Source: 66-474 sp035688305
GTDB taxonomy: Bacteria; Pseudomonadota; Gammaproteobacteria; Xanthomonadales; Rhodanobacteraceae
Assembly (NCBI GenBank): GCA_035688305.1
Contig: DASSNC010000039.1
Coordinates: 1-6,007, forward strand
Reading direction: 5' to 3'
Length of the DNA stretch: 6,007 bases
Both the position numbers and the translations under genes were made by a program. Below, piece after piece: positions 5,961 to 6,007 of this stretch; position 1 is the stretch's first letter, and the number at the start of each line of letters is the position of its first letter. The notes beneath the pieces are model-generated. The model worked only from the letters and a program-made list of their open reading frames with translations. It ran no database searches and was not told the DNA's origin.

Positions 5961-6007
5961 ATGACCTACGCCGCGCAACAACGACTCAGCGAAGAACTCG
6001 CCGCCAT
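5961..6007 (+). CDS. kbl: Probable glycine C-acetyltransferase (2-amino-3-ketobutyrate CoA ligase), N-terminus only
   Basis: Only 15 full codons are visible (MTYAAQQRLSEELAA), cut by the window end. The call rests on position directly after tdh on the same strand, since tdh and kbl are paired in many bacteria. The short amphipathic N-terminal helix (QQRLSEELAA) also resembles the QQLTNDLETARAEG start of E. coli Kbl. Kbl is a PLP-dependent alpha-oxoamine synthase that cleaves 2-amino-3-ketobutyrate with CoA to glycine and acetyl-CoA, finishing the Tdh reaction. The start is well supported by AAGGA 7 bases upstream. No catalytic residue is in view, so another gene cannot be excluded. Confidence 0.65.
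   Translation, partial: MTYAAQQRLSEELAA

Overview
The window looks like ordinary, conserved chromosome from a GC-rich gammaproteobacterium. The gene order (miaA-hfq-hflX-hflK-hflC) and the protein sequences fit Xanthomonadales/Lysobacterales (Lysobacteraceae or Rhodanobacteraceae type). I infer this from family resemblance only; no search was run. I see no mobile element, CRISPR array, tRNA, rRNA or foreign-looking segment.

Layout. The left four fifths (about 1-4701) is a minus-strand cluster read right to left: miaA (tRNA isopentenyltransferase), hfq (RNA chaperone), hflX (ribosome-associated GTPase), hflK and hflC (membrane SPFH proteins that control the FtsH protease). HflC runs off the left edge and lacks only its last few residues. 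hfq/hflX and hflK/hflC are joined by 4-base stop/start overlaps. The miaA-hfq and hflX-hflK junctions have gaps of 88 and 85 bases, the second holding a perfect hairpin and an extended -10-like sequence. On the right, tdh (threonine 3-dehydrogenase) is read on the plus strand, divergently from miaA, from an 88-base shared region with a perfect TATAAT box. It is followed after 136 bases by the start of a second gene, probably kbl (glycine C-acetyltransferase), cut by the window end.

How the genes work together. The minus-strand cluster is the well-known post-transcriptional and protein quality-control operon: tRNA A37 modification, sRNA-mRNA pairing, ribosome rescue and control of membrane proteolysis. 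The right-hand pair converts L-threonine via 2-amino-3-ketobutyrate to glycine and acetyl-CoA. In E. coli mutL lies upstream of miaA; here that place is taken by the divergent tdh.

No previously undescribed system is apparent. The points worth a second look are small: a possibly leaderless miaA transcript, a TTG start for hflX, A-R-N triplets in the hfq leader, the hflX-hflK junction hairpin and candidate promoter, an insertion in the HflX G domain, and a two-tier hairpin between tdh and kbl.
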